64,000 bases of DNA from Eubacterium sp. Its GTDB lineage: Bacteria; Bacillota; Clostridia; Oscillospirales; Acutalibacteraceae. Shown here in pieces: positions 1 to 9,099 of the stretch (positions are counted from its first letter, which is position 1; each line of letters begins with the position of its first letter). The stretch is taken from positions 1 through 64,000 of the forward strand of contig JACTVT010000005.1 of assembly GCA_014465955.1 (NCBI GenBank), written 5' to 3'. The notes beneath the pieces are model-generated. The model did not search any database, was not told the origin of the DNA, and worked only from the letters and a program-made list of their open reading frames with translations. Both the position numbers and the translations under genes were made by a program.

Positions 1-79
1 AAGTATAACTTACTTTTGATAATTTTTTAACAAATTACCTTGTAAGAAATCTTAAAGACAAAACAGAAAGGAATTCATT

Positions 80-1669
80 ATGAAAAAGCAAAAAAAATTA
101 CTCAGTATTCTGCTGGCAGTAGTTTTGATTGTAACAAGCATCAGCACATCTATGATTGCTTTTGCTGACAGCAATTACAAACCGCAGTACACTGAAAAAG
201 TAACAGAAGAAGATGTAGCCGATATGATCGGCGACATCAACACCATTTTAGATGAAAATGTACTTACAGGTGCAACAATTGAAGAAATTTATAAAATGCT
301 GCCGTCATTAAAATCAATTATTATGATTAACGGCGCTGCAAATGCATCAAATATGGTTGCATTCTATGCTGAAAATATGCCTGAAAAATTTGCCGACCTT
401 GCAAATTACACAGAAGACGGCAAATCAATCATTGATGACCAATTTGACGAAGACGACGTTCTTGTTGAAGAAGGTACATTTACCAAATTCTTTGCTGAGA
501 ACCCAATCGTTGTTGAAAGTCAGGAAGATTTTGCTGCGGAAATCGGTCTTATCATCGATGCAGTTGTAAACGAAAACTTCCTTAATTTGTTCCCGTTTGC
601 ATTCCTTATGGCAGGTGCAACAGACGGTGCAAAAGGTTTCTGCGAAGGTATTGACGAAATCTGCGTAGTTATCGGTGCAGAGCAGGAAAAGAAAGCAATT
701 GACTGCCTTGGACTTGATATTTTTGCAGGCGGAACAATTGATGTAGAAGGCACAAGAACCTATCTTGATAACATTGTTGCCGCTCTTCTTCCTGATATGG
801 CAAACAATATTATTGACATTCTTCAGTCAGCAGTTTCTGATGAAAACGGTCCTCTTCTTTATGACGGCGTAACAAAGGTTTTAACAAACATTGACGCTGT
901 TATCAGCGGACTTTCATCAACACTTAAGAGCCTCGGCGTTGATATTGCGTCTGTTCAGGCTACAATCACCGAAATCAAAGATACTTTCGCTAAACTTCCC
1001 ACAACAGGCGAGGGCGAAGACAAAATGCTTGATATTCAGGGTGTAGTAGGTTTCTTGGTTTCAGACCTTACAGACGGTGCAGTTGGTATCAGATTCGGTA
1101 AAAACCCGGGCACAGGCGGAATCAACCTTGCTTTCAAAGAAATGCAGATTGACAGAGTGGCAAACGCTGAAAGCAATGCTGACGTTATAAAAATCGTTTA
1201 TGATTATCTTTACGACAACATTCTCGGCAATGCAACAACAAAGAGTCTTCTTCAGGGTGTAATTTCAGGTCTTGAAGATGAAAGTGTTACACCTGAAATG
1301 AAAGAGGCTATTCTCGGTTACATGGAACTTTCAAACGAAGACCTTGCTTATGAAGGTATTGCCGCTGTTGCAGAACTTGCAGGCAGAGAACTTCCTGCCC
1401 CTGTAGAACCGACAGATCCTGCTGAACCTACAGACCCGACAGATCCTACCAACCCGACAAAACCGTCAGAACCAACCACAACTCCTGCTGACAATACAAC
1501 AAAAGCAGACACAAACAATACAAATAAAACAGTAAACAATGCTAAAATTCCTAACACAGGTGCTGAAGCGGAAACTGCATTTACAGCCATTCTTTCAGCT
1601 GCAGCAGGAATAGCAATTGTTTCACTCATTACTGCTTATACTCTTAAGAGAAAAGCAAGAAACATTTAA
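80..1669 (+). CDS. Sortase-anchored surface protein of unknown function (529 aa)
   Basis: Residues 1-29 form a typical signal peptide ending near AFAD. The long central part (about 30-440) is acidic and largely helical, and I do not recognise its family. A Pro/Thr/Asp-rich linker with PTDPT-type repeats covers about 440-489. It is followed by IPNTG (490-494), a hydrophobic stretch and a basic tail (KRKARNI), the three-part layout of a sortase substrate with Ile in place of the usual first Leu. The protein should therefore be covalently wall-anchored, with the linker spanning the wall. The start has a good AGAAAGG site upstream. It sits alone, convergent with the glycan operon, and a strong hairpin terminator follows. 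Sorting signal confident; function unknown. Confidence 0.8.
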   Translation: MKKQKKLLSILLAVVLIVTSISTSMIAFADSNYKPQYTEKVTEEDVADMIGDINTILDENVLTGATIEEIYKMLPSLKSIIMINGAANASNMVAFYAENMPEKFADLANYTEDGKSIIDDQFDEDDVLVEEGTFTKFFAENPIVVESQEDFAAEIGLIIDAVVNENFLNLFPFAFLMAGATDGAKGFCEGIDEICVVIGAEQEKKAIDCLGLDIFAGGTIDVEGTRTYLDNIVAALLPDMANNIIDILQSAVSDENGPLLYDGVTKVLTNIDAVISGLSSTLKSLGVDIASVQATITEIKDTFAKLPTTGEGEDKMLDIQGVVGFLVSDLTDGAVGIRFGKNPGTGGINLAFKEMQIDRVANAESNADVIKIVYDYLYDNILGNATTKSLLQGVISGLEDESVTPEMKEAILGYMELSNEDLAYEGIAAVAELAGRELPAPVEPTDPAEPTDPTDPTNPTKPSEPTTTPADNTTKADTNNTNKTVNNAKIPNTGAEAETAFTAILSAAAGIAIVSLITAYTLKRKARNI

Positions 1670-1726
1670 GTTTTATTAAAACAAAAACCAAAAGCCTTAT
1701 AGCGTTTTGTCTTTAAAAAAAGCAGT

Positions 1727-1750
1727 CCCCCAAGGTGAGAACCTTGGGGG
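1727..1750. terminator. Bidirectional intrinsic terminator
   Basis: A perfect 10-bp GC-rich stem (CCCCCAAGGT / ACCTTGGGGG) with a GAGA loop. It is followed by a T-rich tract on the plus strand and by a run of seven T on the minus strand. It separates the convergent surface-protein gene from the end of the glycan operon. Confidence 0.85.
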
Positions 1751-1844
1751 ATTTGTTTGTTATTAAGTTGCAGGTAACAACAATATTATAACGGTGCGTC
1801 GAAAACGCCCCTCATTACGCAAAATATAATTTCCGACAGCAAAA

Positions 1845-1871
1845 CAGGAGGGCACAGAGACCCTCCCCTAC
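1845..1871. repeat. GGAGGG-GAGACCCTCCCCTAC intergenic repeat
   Basis: A 27-base palindromic repeat with arms GGAGGG and CCCTCC and a CCCCTAC end. Near-identical copies lie at 49381-49407 and 51213-51239, with a truncated copy at 24299. It lies just after the stop of the phosphoesterase-propeller gene. A decayed relative (GCGTCG..ACGCCCCT) lies about 50 bases upstream. Confidence 0.75.
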
Positions 1872-1882
1872 ATTAAATTATA

Positions 1883-3976
1883 TTACTTACTGATACAAAC
1901 AATGTAGCCGTCAAACGTACCTGCGTAAATATTGCTGCCAGTAACAACGACTTTGCCGAGCACGGCAGAGCCGACAAACTGACTGCTTATAAGTTCACCG
2001 CTTTGAGCGTTCACAGTATAAACAAATCCGTCATTTGCGCCGAAAATCAAATTACCATTATCAAAAACAGGGGTTGATTCAACTGTTTTTGAGCCTTTGC
2101 CCGAATACGGAGCAGTGAAAAGAATATTCTCACCTGTTTCAAAATTCCAAAGCACCTGCTTTGAATCAAGGCTGAATGCAATAATACCCCTATTTACAGT
2201 AGGGATATACGCAACGCCGTCATTAATCACAGGCTGTGCGCTTGAAGAAAACGAATAATCTTCAAGCACTATTCTGTCTGTCAGTACTCCGCTTTCGGCA
2301 TCAATAAGCATTACTGCATTTGAATCTGCCGCAAGAATTGTTTTATCATCAACTGCAATCGGAGTTGAACTTCTGAATCTGAGATCCTCATCTTTATTTG
2401 CCCAAAGTTCTTTGCCTGTTGTTTTATCAAGTGCCGAAAGTGAATCCCAATGCGAACTGACAAGCAGTTTATTGCCCGAAACAACAAATTCGGCAGGAGA
2501 GTTTTCGCCCGAATCCCTGTTAATTGACCAGAGAATTTCGCCGTCGCTTGCACTTAAAGCGGTAACTATGCGCGGAACACCTGCGTAAACTATGCCGTCG
2601 TCAACACAAATTCCGCTGCTTGTGCCTACTGTATAACTTCCGAGAGAAACTGATGAAGTCCAGACTACATTGCCGTTTACTTTATCAAGGCTGTAAACAT
2701 TACCGTTTGATTCCATTACTATCACGCTGTCATTATAAAGGCAAATATTATTTTTAACGGAATTTACGCTCTCATAATACCATACAATCTCACCGCTTTG
2801 CTGATTTATACAATAGATACCGCACTGATGAGGATAATCATCATCAGCAGTTGCCGTATAAATGTATTCACCGTCACTTACAGTATCGCAAAACATAACA
2901 TTGCCGTCAAGTTTCGTCTGCCATACAGTATTCTGCGGCTCTGAAGAAGCATTCAAATCATAATAAACCATTTCAGTATTAACAATACCGTTTGCGTTCA
3001 TATTAATAACTCTTGTGCCTGCAGGTGAAGAATCAATACCGCCGCTGTCGGGACGTGGAGCGCTGATATTTACAACGCCGTAATTTTCATCAACATAATT
3101 GTAATGATAATGACCGTAAATCCACGCAACAAGGTTATATTCTTTCAAATCAAGTTTGCCTGCCGTTCCGAGTGAAACAACGTAATCATCCGATTCACAT
3201 TTGGTATGATTAAACATAACCACTTTTTTATCGGGGTCAACGTTTTCAAGGTCATTTTTAAGCCATTTCCGGCAGGCACTGTCACTATAATCTGATTTAT
3301 AATCAGACCAGCCTTTAAACGGCGTTACCACATAATGCGTTTCGCCTACATCAAATGAATACCACGTCGGACCGTAAATGCTTTCATAAAGTGCCTCGCC
3401 GTAATCACCCTGCACATAATCGTGATTTCCTATTGTATAACGTACGGTGCATCCCATTGTCTCGGTATTCATATCCTTGATATGCCTTTTGAGTCCGTCC
3501 TCATAACAGATATCACCTGTATGAATTAAAAAGGCAGGATTTTTTTCTTTAATAATATCCTTAATGGCATCAAGCCACTCGCCTGTTCCCTGTTCACCGA
3601 TTTCCGTATCGGAAATCTGTAAAAAGCAGTGATTTTCCTGAGCAGTAAGGTCTGATTTTTCAAGTGTAAAATCATAACTTTCAGTGTTTTTTTCAACAGG
3701 GATATAAAATGCATCTGTCTGATATCCTGACGGCACGGTTATTGCCACAAAACGGCTTTTACGCCAACCGTCAAGTTCAAAACTGCCTTTTTCGTCTGTT
3801 TTCACAACATTATAACCATCTGTTACGCTGACGCCTGCAACAGGATTGCCGTTTTCCGTAACTGTACCTGAAAACGGGCCTTTATCCGTTGTCAAAAAGT
3901 AAATACCTGCAACGATTGCACCGACCGCGATAACGGCACCAAGCACACCGGCGATAATTTTAATAGCCTTTTTCAT
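1883..3976 (-). CDS. Membrane-anchored metallophosphoesterase fused to a PQQ-type beta-propeller (697 aa)
   Basis: A single N-terminal membrane segment (about 4-27) is followed by a carboxypeptidase-regulatory-like beta-sandwich (about 35-95; GNPVAGVSV). A calcineurin-like phosphoesterase domain (about 115-330) carries the metal motifs SDTE, GDICYEDG, GNHDY, NHTK and GHYHYN. The C-terminal half (about 350-697) has repeated blades of the GxVYxxDxxxGxxxW type seen in PQQ-binding propellers. The protein should face outside, with the propeller as a binding or scaffolding module. It is the last gene of the operon, 9 bp after the phosphodiesterase gene. The AAGGTG site supports the start. Substrate unknown; a phosphorylated glycan or teichoic-acid fragment is only a guess. 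Confidence 0.85.
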   Translation of the reverse strand: MKKAIKIIAGVLGAVIAVGAIVAGIYFLTTDKGPFSGTVTENGNPVAGVSVTDGYNVVKTDEKGSFELDGWRKSRFVAITVPSGYQTDAFYIPVEKNTESYDFTLEKSDLTAQENHCFLQISDTEIGEQGTGEWLDAIKDIIKEKNPAFLIHTGDICYEDGLKRHIKDMNTETMGCTVRYTIGNHDYVQGDYGEALYESIYGPTWYSFDVGETHYVVTPFKGWSDYKSDYSDSACRKWLKNDLENVDPDKKVVMFNHTKCESDDYVVSLGTAGKLDLKEYNLVAWIYGHYHYNYVDENYGVVNISAPRPDSGGIDSSPAGTRVINMNANGIVNTEMVYYDLNASSEPQNTVWQTKLDGNVMFCDTVSDGEYIYTATADDDYPHQCGIYCINQQSGEIVWYYESVNSVKNNICLYNDSVIVMESNGNVYSLDKVNGNVVWTSSVSLGSYTVGTSSGICVDDGIVYAGVPRIVTALSASDGEILWSINRDSGENSPAEFVVSGNKLLVSSHWDSLSALDKTTGKELWANKDEDLRFRSSTPIAVDDKTILAADSNAVMLIDAESGVLTDRIVLEDYSFSSSAQPVINDGVAYIPTVNRGIIAFSLDSKQVLWNFETGENILFTAPYSGKGSKTVESTPVFDNGNLIFGANDGFVYTVNAQSGELISSQFVGSAVLGKVVVTGSNIYAGTFDGYIVCISK

Positions 3977-3985
3977 CTTTTCACC

Positions 3986-4993
3986 TTATTTAACCTCATA
4001 ATACAGATATTCATCTGTTATATTGATTTCTTTATTGCAGGCAAGCCAAGTCATTCTTTCAAAAATACTCTGACCGCCATGGCTGAGTTTTGTTCCGCCG
4101 TGATCTGTTGAAATAATGATAAGCCAGTCTTCTTCGGCATATGTGCTTCTCGCCTCAATCGTTTTAATGATATCATATCCGTAAGCATCATCATCTTTGC
4201 ATGCCTGAATATACTCCTCATTCTGATTGCCAAAGCCTGTATTGTGACCTGCATGATCGGTATATTCAAGTGTAAAGAATATTACGTCAGGGTCTTCAAT
4301 TGCTGTTTTCTGAACATTCGCAGGCTTTGAAACATATTTTAAAATCTGGTAATATGTAGCCGTATCATCAATCTGATGTGTGTATTCAACCGGAAGTCCT
4401 GCTTTGATTGAGTTTACAATATCTGGTCTGTAACTGAGTTCGGTATGCTCTCTCCACGAAGCAGTAAACGATGCACTGTAACCCTGCTTTGCAATGGAAG
4501 TTAAAAATGTATCTGCATCGGCATTTTTCATCTGACTGTTATCCGTAATACCGTTGTATTCGCCCCAGCCGCCTGTAAGCATTGCCATCCAGCTCGGTGC
4601 GGTTGAGGTTGCCTGCTCATTTATTCTTGTTCTGCCGCCTGAGAAGGTATGATACAGACCGCCCTGATTTTTAATATACATAATTGCACTGTTTTCATCG
4701 TCTTTAATATTTTCAAGACCGTCAACTCTGAAACCGTCATAACCGATGAAAATTGCTTTTTTTACTGTTTTACCCTCAGGAAGTTCTGAATTGAAATGAT
4801 CCGTAATCAGTTTATGAATAACCGTCTGCGGCATAGCATTATCAACCGTGCTGTCAAAAATATTCATCGCTTCTGCTTCCCCGGCATAAGTATCTTCCTT
4901 TTTGATTTCTTTGGCTGCCGATGAGGAGCACGCCGTAAACATCAGCGAGCAAATCATAATAAGCGAAATAACTGTAAGTGTAATTTTTTTCAT
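3986..4993 (-). CDS. Alkaline-phosphatase-superfamily lipoprotein (type I phosphodiesterase/nucleotide pyrophosphatase-like, 335 aa)
   Basis: A lipoprotein signal ends FTAC (Cys22), so the enzyme should sit on the outer face of the membrane. Superfamily motifs are visible in order: IGYDGFRVDGL (first metal Asp), TSTAPSWMAML (position of the Ser/Thr nucleophile), EYTDHAGHNTG (metal Asp/His) and STDHGG (metal Asp-His). This layout fits type I phosphodiesterases or related phospho- and sulfo-transferases. Within the GH16/GH29/GH89 operon it could remove phosphate or another ester from a glycan, but the sequence does not fix the substrate. An 86-bp AT-rich gap separates it from the GH16 gene, the largest gap in the operon. 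Confidence 0.8.
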   Translation of the reverse strand: MKKITLTVISLIMICSLMFTACSSSAAKEIKKEDTYAGEAEAMNIFDSTVDNAMPQTVIHKLITDHFNSELPEGKTVKKAIFIGYDGFRVDGLENIKDDENSAIMYIKNQGGLYHTFSGGRTRINEQATSTAPSWMAMLTGGWGEYNGITDNSQMKNADADTFLTSIAKQGYSASFTASWREHTELSYRPDIVNSIKAGLPVEYTHQIDDTATYYQILKYVSKPANVQKTAIEDPDVIFFTLEYTDHAGHNTGFGNQNEEYIQACKDDDAYGYDIIKTIEARSTYAEEDWLIIISTDHGGTKLSHGGQSIFERMTWLACNKEINITDEYLYYEVK

Positions 4994-5079
4994 AAAAAAT
5001 TTTCCCCTTTCAATTTATTGAATTAGAAAATAATATAAAATAAATATAAATGCAAATTTATGTACATTTGTATTATACA

Positions 5080-6129
5080 TTAATTAACGCCGTCAAGTTT
5101 ACCCTTGAATTCATCATCCGACTGAATGAACTGCTCATAATTTTCATTCTGCCAAACTTTTACGTAATCAATCAGAAAATCTTCATTGTCTTCATTATTA
5201 TGACTGAACTGACCGATTTCTTTACCGTGAGGTCCCCAGCCGTCGCCTGCATCTATTTCACATGTAAGGCGCAGGAATTCAGGTACACGGGATACGTCTC
5301 CGCCGTCTGTTGCCCAGGTTGCCTTGCCGTCAATATAGAACACATAGTATTCGGGAGTCCATTTAAGAGCAAAAGTATGATATCCGTCATACAAATCCTG
5401 CTCAAGTTCGCCGATATAATCATCTACCTTGCCTTTTGAGCCGTAACCGTCCCAAAGCAGTGCGTGACCCATTTCAGACTGAGGACTGTTTAAAAATGCA
5501 CTTTCATAAACATCAATTTCCGTGCCGTCCTTACCCTGATTGCCTATCTTGCGCATATTTGATGACTGAAGCCAGAATGCCGACCACATACCCTGTGATT
5601 TCGGCAGTTTGACACGGCACTCAAAATAACCGAACGCCTGTGCAAAAAGCAGTTTATCGGCAGTACCTTTATTGTTATTATTATCACCCTCAATAACTCT
5701 TGTTTCAATGCCTGATGTAAATCTGCCTGCTGCAGGGCAATTGCCGTCACAGGTATGATTATCTTCATATTTTGAATGAACAATAGCGTTGCCGTCTTTA
5801 ACTTCTACCATATTATCGCACCACCAGCAAGCCTGCTCGGGTTTATCTTCATCATTGCTCGCCCAGCGGATTGCATGCGGTGATGTTGTCCATATTTCCT
5901 TATTGCCTGTATATTTTTCGCCGAAATTGATATTTTCGTTTAAAGCAGTGCCGTTAAAATCATCCTCAAACACCATATACCAGCCGTTTTCATTGAGCAC
6001 GGGAACGGACAAATCCCAGCCCTTATTCTGCCAGTCGGTATTATCATCATCTTTTTTTGAGCAGCCGAACAATGCAAACGAACCTATAACAAGCAAAACT
6101 GCCAACGATACTGAAATTATTTTTTTCAT
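5080..6129 (-). CDS. GH16 family glycoside hydrolase, lipoprotein (349 aa)
   Basis: Lipobox LFGC places the lipidated Cys at residue 23. The GH16 active site is EIDVYE (Glu204 nucleophile, Asp206, Glu209 acid/base), preceded by MWSAFWLQSS and followed by the jelly-roll strands YHTFALKWTPEYYVFYIDG and FLIDYVKVWQ. GH16 enzymes are retaining endo-beta-glucanases or galactanases, and some act on mucin O-glycans. Co-transcription with fucosidase and alpha-GlcNAcase genes favours a galactan or poly-LacNAc-type host glycan, but laminarin cannot be excluded. It carries an unusual four-Cys insertion (C101-W-W-C104, C127, C131). It is the only glycosidase in the operon with an export signal, so it is probably the first cutter. 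Confidence 0.88.
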   Translation of the reverse strand: MKKIISVSLAVLLVIGSFALFGCSKKDDDNTDWQNKGWDLSVPVLNENGWYMVFEDDFNGTALNENINFGEKYTGNKEIWTTSPHAIRWASNDEDKPEQACWWCDNMVEVKDGNAIVHSKYEDNHTCDGNCPAAGRFTSGIETRVIEGDNNNNKGTADKLLFAQAFGYFECRVKLPKSQGMWSAFWLQSSNMRKIGNQGKDGTEIDVYESAFLNSPQSEMGHALLWDGYGSKGKVDDYIGELEQDLYDGYHTFALKWTPEYYVFYIDGKATWATDGGDVSRVPEFLRLTCEIDAGDGWGPHGKEIGQFSHNNEDNEDFLIDYVKVWQNENYEQFIQSDDEFKGKLDGVN

Positions 6130-6133
6130 AATA

Positions 6134-7612
6134 TTATTTCACCTCACAGATTACCGTGTTGCTTTCTGCACCCCATGAATCAATAGCAGTTACAGAAATA
6201 TATTTAACATTTTCGGGAAGCGTTGACGGAAGTCTCAATTCTGCGGTATCAGACATATTGTCAAGTCCCAAAACAAAATCGCTGAAATAAAGAACCTCTG
6301 TAAGTTTTTTCGGTGAACCTTTTTCATAATCATCATTATCAAATCTGATTTTGTCACCGTTTTCATTATAATGAACAATGTGATTCTCGTAATCTATTTC
6401 ATCAAACTCAACTGCGCTACGGTTTTCATCAAGAAACTGTAATTTGTAGGAATGAACAAAATCATCGTCCGTTCCTGCTTTAAAGGTAACCATTTTCTGT
6501 GCATTGCCGTTGATATCTGTTATATCGGAAATCACTGCATTAAGATTTTCATCCAAAACAGGAGAAGCATTACTGTTTGCCCTTCCGTCTGTATATTTTA
6601 CAAGGCTTTCGTCACTTCCGAACGGTGCGTCAATCACCCAGGGCTCTTTAAGCGTATTGCCTGTGTTTGCTTCAAGCCTGTTGATAACAACCTTATCACT
6701 GTCAATTTCCATATAAAGGCATCCCGGCACTGCCTCGGCAATTGAATTGCCGTATGCGTCTTTCGGCACACTGCCGTTGAATTTACCCTCTTCAAGTTCA
6801 ATATAGTCAAGGCTCTGCGTTGAATATGCAGTAAACTCGCCCTGCCATATTGATCTCTCATCAATCAGTGAAAAATGAGAATGACCTGAAATTGAAATAA
6901 CCTGCGGATAATCCTTAAGAATCCTTGTAATATCTGCATTGCCCCAGCCGTCTGAGCCGTAAACCGTTTCAAGCGCGTTAATATGCGTAATAACAAAAAT
7001 CGGCTTATCGGGAGCATCTGCAACTGCTTTGTCAAGTTCACCTCTTATCCAGTCCTCATTCATATATGACTTATCATATGAGCCGTCCGATGAACTCCAG
7101 CAAATGAAATGATAACCGTTAATTACCTTATGACTGTAAGGAAGTTCTCCTGTATATTTTGTAAATCTTTTCTGCATTTTTGCCGGAGTGGGAATTTCAC
7201 GTGATTTTACAAAATAATCAAGCCAGTAATCGTGATTGCCGAGAATGTAAAGCGAAATCGGCTGATCGCTGTCTGCCATAACCTTATCGTAAATCTCTTT
7301 AAAAGTGCCCCACGCTTTTTTACCGCCTACATTGGTGAAATCACCGCCGATAATAAGAGCGTCCATCCCCTTTTCTTTAAGCATAGTAAGTGTTTTTTCA
7401 AAAGATTCATACTGATGCGTAGTTTTATCATCGATATCAGGCAGCTGCAAATCGCTGATAACGGCAACACGAAGCGGCGCACCGTTTGTTTCAACCTCGT
7501 ATGTTTTCAATTCATCAGTCGTTTTTGCATAACCGAAATGCACGCCGAGCCCCGCACCGATTACTGCGGCGGCAACCACAACCGAAACTATAATTTTTCC
7601 GATCTTATTCAT
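6134..7612 (-). CDS. Membrane-anchored calcineurin-like metallophosphoesterase (492 aa)
   Basis: One N-terminal membrane segment (about 6-28) with no cleavage site suggests an outward-facing anchored enzyme. Metal-binding motifs appear in the usual order: SDLQLPD, IGGDFTNVGG, LGNHDYW, ITHIN and SGHSHFS. The last 150 residues look like a separate beta-rich domain ending SAVEFD..SVTAIDSWGAES, with an Ig/Fn3-like appearance. The gene lies 4 bp before GH16 and 13 bp after GH29 in the operon. It is not closely similar to the propeller-fused phosphoesterase, so the operon uses two distinct phosphoesterases. Substrate unknown. Confidence 0.83.
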   Translation of the reverse strand: MNKIGKIIVSVVVAAAVIGAGLGVHFGYAKTTDELKTYEVETNGAPLRVAVISDLQLPDIDDKTTHQYESFEKTLTMLKEKGMDALIIGGDFTNVGGKKAWGTFKEIYDKVMADSDQPISLYILGNHDYWLDYFVKSREIPTPAKMQKRFTKYTGELPYSHKVINGYHFICWSSSDGSYDKSYMNEDWIRGELDKAVADAPDKPIFVITHINALETVYGSDGWGNADITRILKDYPQVISISGHSHFSLIDERSIWQGEFTAYSTQSLDYIELEEGKFNGSVPKDAYGNSIAEAVPGCLYMEIDSDKVVINRLEANTGNTLKEPWVIDAPFGSDESLVKYTDGRANSNASPVLDENLNAVISDITDINGNAQKMVTFKAGTDDDFVHSYKLQFLDENRSAVEFDEIDYENHIVHYNENGDKIRFDNDDYEKGSPKKLTEVLYFSDFVLGLDNMSDTAELRLPSTLPENVKYISVTAIDSWGAESNTVICEVK

Positions 7613-7625
7613 AATTCATACTCCT

Positions 7626-9095
7626 TTATTTAAGTTCTATTTTAAAACATATCGGCAAATCCGTCTGCACTCTATCATCAAGGCTGATTACCAGATACCT
7701 TTTATTTCTTTCAAATTTAAGTTCCTTGTCACTGCCGAGCAGTTTAATGCTGTTTATAATCAAATCCTCCTGAATCGTTTTCAGAGTTTTGATTTTTACA
7801 ACAGTGCCTTTTGGTGGCTTCATCTGAAAGGCATAAATACAGCCGTCTTTATAAGTAAATCTGAAATCTTTTTCGGTGTAGCCTTTTTTCTTATTGTCCT
7901 GAAAAAAACCTGCTTTAACATTTGTTTTGCCTTCGCCGAAAGTTTTCCACGGAATTGTTTCATAAATCCCCTCTCCGTTTACATCAAACCATTTTCCGAT
8001 TCCTTTCAGAACCGCTGTTTCTTCTTTTGTTATCGTGCCGTCAGGCTTAGGACCTACATTCAGCAGCATCATACCGTTTTTGCTTACAATATCAATCAAA
8101 TCACACACAATATGACCTACTGACTTAAATTTATTGTTTTCGGTATAGCCCCATGAATTTTTTGCAATTGCCGTACAGGTCTGCCACGGAACAGGTGAAA
8201 TATCAAGCAGAGCGCCCCGCTCAACATCAAAGGTTGCGCAATTCGGCGGAAAAGCATTATGCTTATAATTAATTGAAACCTCGTGCCCCCATTCCTCGGC
8301 ACGGTTATAATAATATGCAGCAAATTTCTGCAGATAAGGCTTGAAAGCCTGATTATGTATCCACCAGTCAAAATAAACAACCTTCGGCTGATACCTGTCT
8401 ACAAACTCGCAGTTTCTTACAAGCCAGTCTTCCATAAATTCTTCAGTCGGTGACTCTGCTCTTGCATCTGATGTTTTCATCATATAGGAATGAAAATTCT
8501 TGCTGTAATGCGCAGGGCCGTAAAAATCAGCATACTTTTCATCATTAACATCACTGTCAAACGTTCTGCCCATATTCATAAAAAAGTAATGCTCTGCACG
8601 GTGGTTTGAAGCGCAGTACACAAGCCCCTGCTTTTCGCAGGCCTGCTTTATTTCGCCTGCCACATCACGGTGCGGACCCATTTCAACACTGTTCCAGCGG
8701 TTAAAATCCGTGTTAAACATTGCAAAGCCGTCGTGGTGCTCGGCAACGGGCATAACATATTTTGCACCGCTTTCTTTAAACAGTGACGCCCATTCGTCTG
8801 CATTAAAATGCTCGCCCTTGAACATCGGTATAAAATCCTTATAGCCGAAGTCTTTATGCTTGCCGTAGGTTTTTATATGATGATGATAAGCGGCGTTGCT
8901 TTTATCATACATATTCCGTGAATACCATTCGTTGCCGAAAGCCGGCACACTGTAAACACCCCAGTGAATAAAAATGCCGAACTTTGCGCCGTGATACCAT
9001 TTCGGCGTTTCGTGATGACTGAGTGACTGCCAATTATTTTTATACTTACCGTTTTCAATTACAGAATCAATCTTCTGCAAATATTCATTCACCAT
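7626..9095 (-). CDS. GH29 alpha-L-fucosidase, cytoplasmic (489 aa)
   Basis: GH29 hallmarks are FGIFIHWGVYSVP (about 39-51), EHHDGFAMF (119-127) and the nucleophile region VVYFDWW (Asp243), followed by the MLLNVGPKPDGTI motif and a C-terminal beta-sandwich. GH29 enzymes release fucose from host glycans, including blood-group and Lewis structures, with retention. No signal peptide is present, so it should act on imported oligosaccharides. It lies 4 bp after the GH89 stop, and its AAAAGGTG ribosome site overlaps that gene's end. A second GH29 (14851-16203) is quite different in sequence, suggesting two linkage preferences. Confidence 0.93.
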   Translation of the reverse strand: MVNEYLQKIDSVIENGKYKNNWQSLSHHETPKWYHGAKFGIFIHWGVYSVPAFGNEWYSRNMYDKSNAAYHHHIKTYGKHKDFGYKDFIPMFKGEHFNADEWASLFKESGAKYVMPVAEHHDGFAMFNTDFNRWNSVEMGPHRDVAGEIKQACEKQGLVYCASNHRAEHYFFMNMGRTFDSDVNDEKYADFYGPAHYSKNFHSYMMKTSDARAESPTEEFMEDWLVRNCEFVDRYQPKVVYFDWWIHNQAFKPYLQKFAAYYYNRAEEWGHEVSINYKHNAFPPNCATFDVERGALLDISPVPWQTCTAIAKNSWGYTENNKFKSVGHIVCDLIDIVSKNGMMLLNVGPKPDGTITKEETAVLKGIGKWFDVNGEGIYETIPWKTFGEGKTNVKAGFFQDNKKKGYTEKDFRFTYKDGCIYAFQMKPPKGTVVKIKTLKTIQEDLIINSIKLLGSDKELKFERNKRYLVISLDDRVQTDLPICFKIELK

Positions 9096-9099
9096 AATT

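Noticed and set aside
1400..1480. Short tandem repeats suggesting a CRISPR or minisatellite
   Set aside because: They encode the Pro-Thr-Asp linker of the surface protein in frame, without spacer structure.
4994..5079. Separate promoter in the GH16-phosphodiesterase gap
   Set aside because: A TATAAT-like sequence is present, but there is no acceptable -35 box; the region is simply AT-rich.
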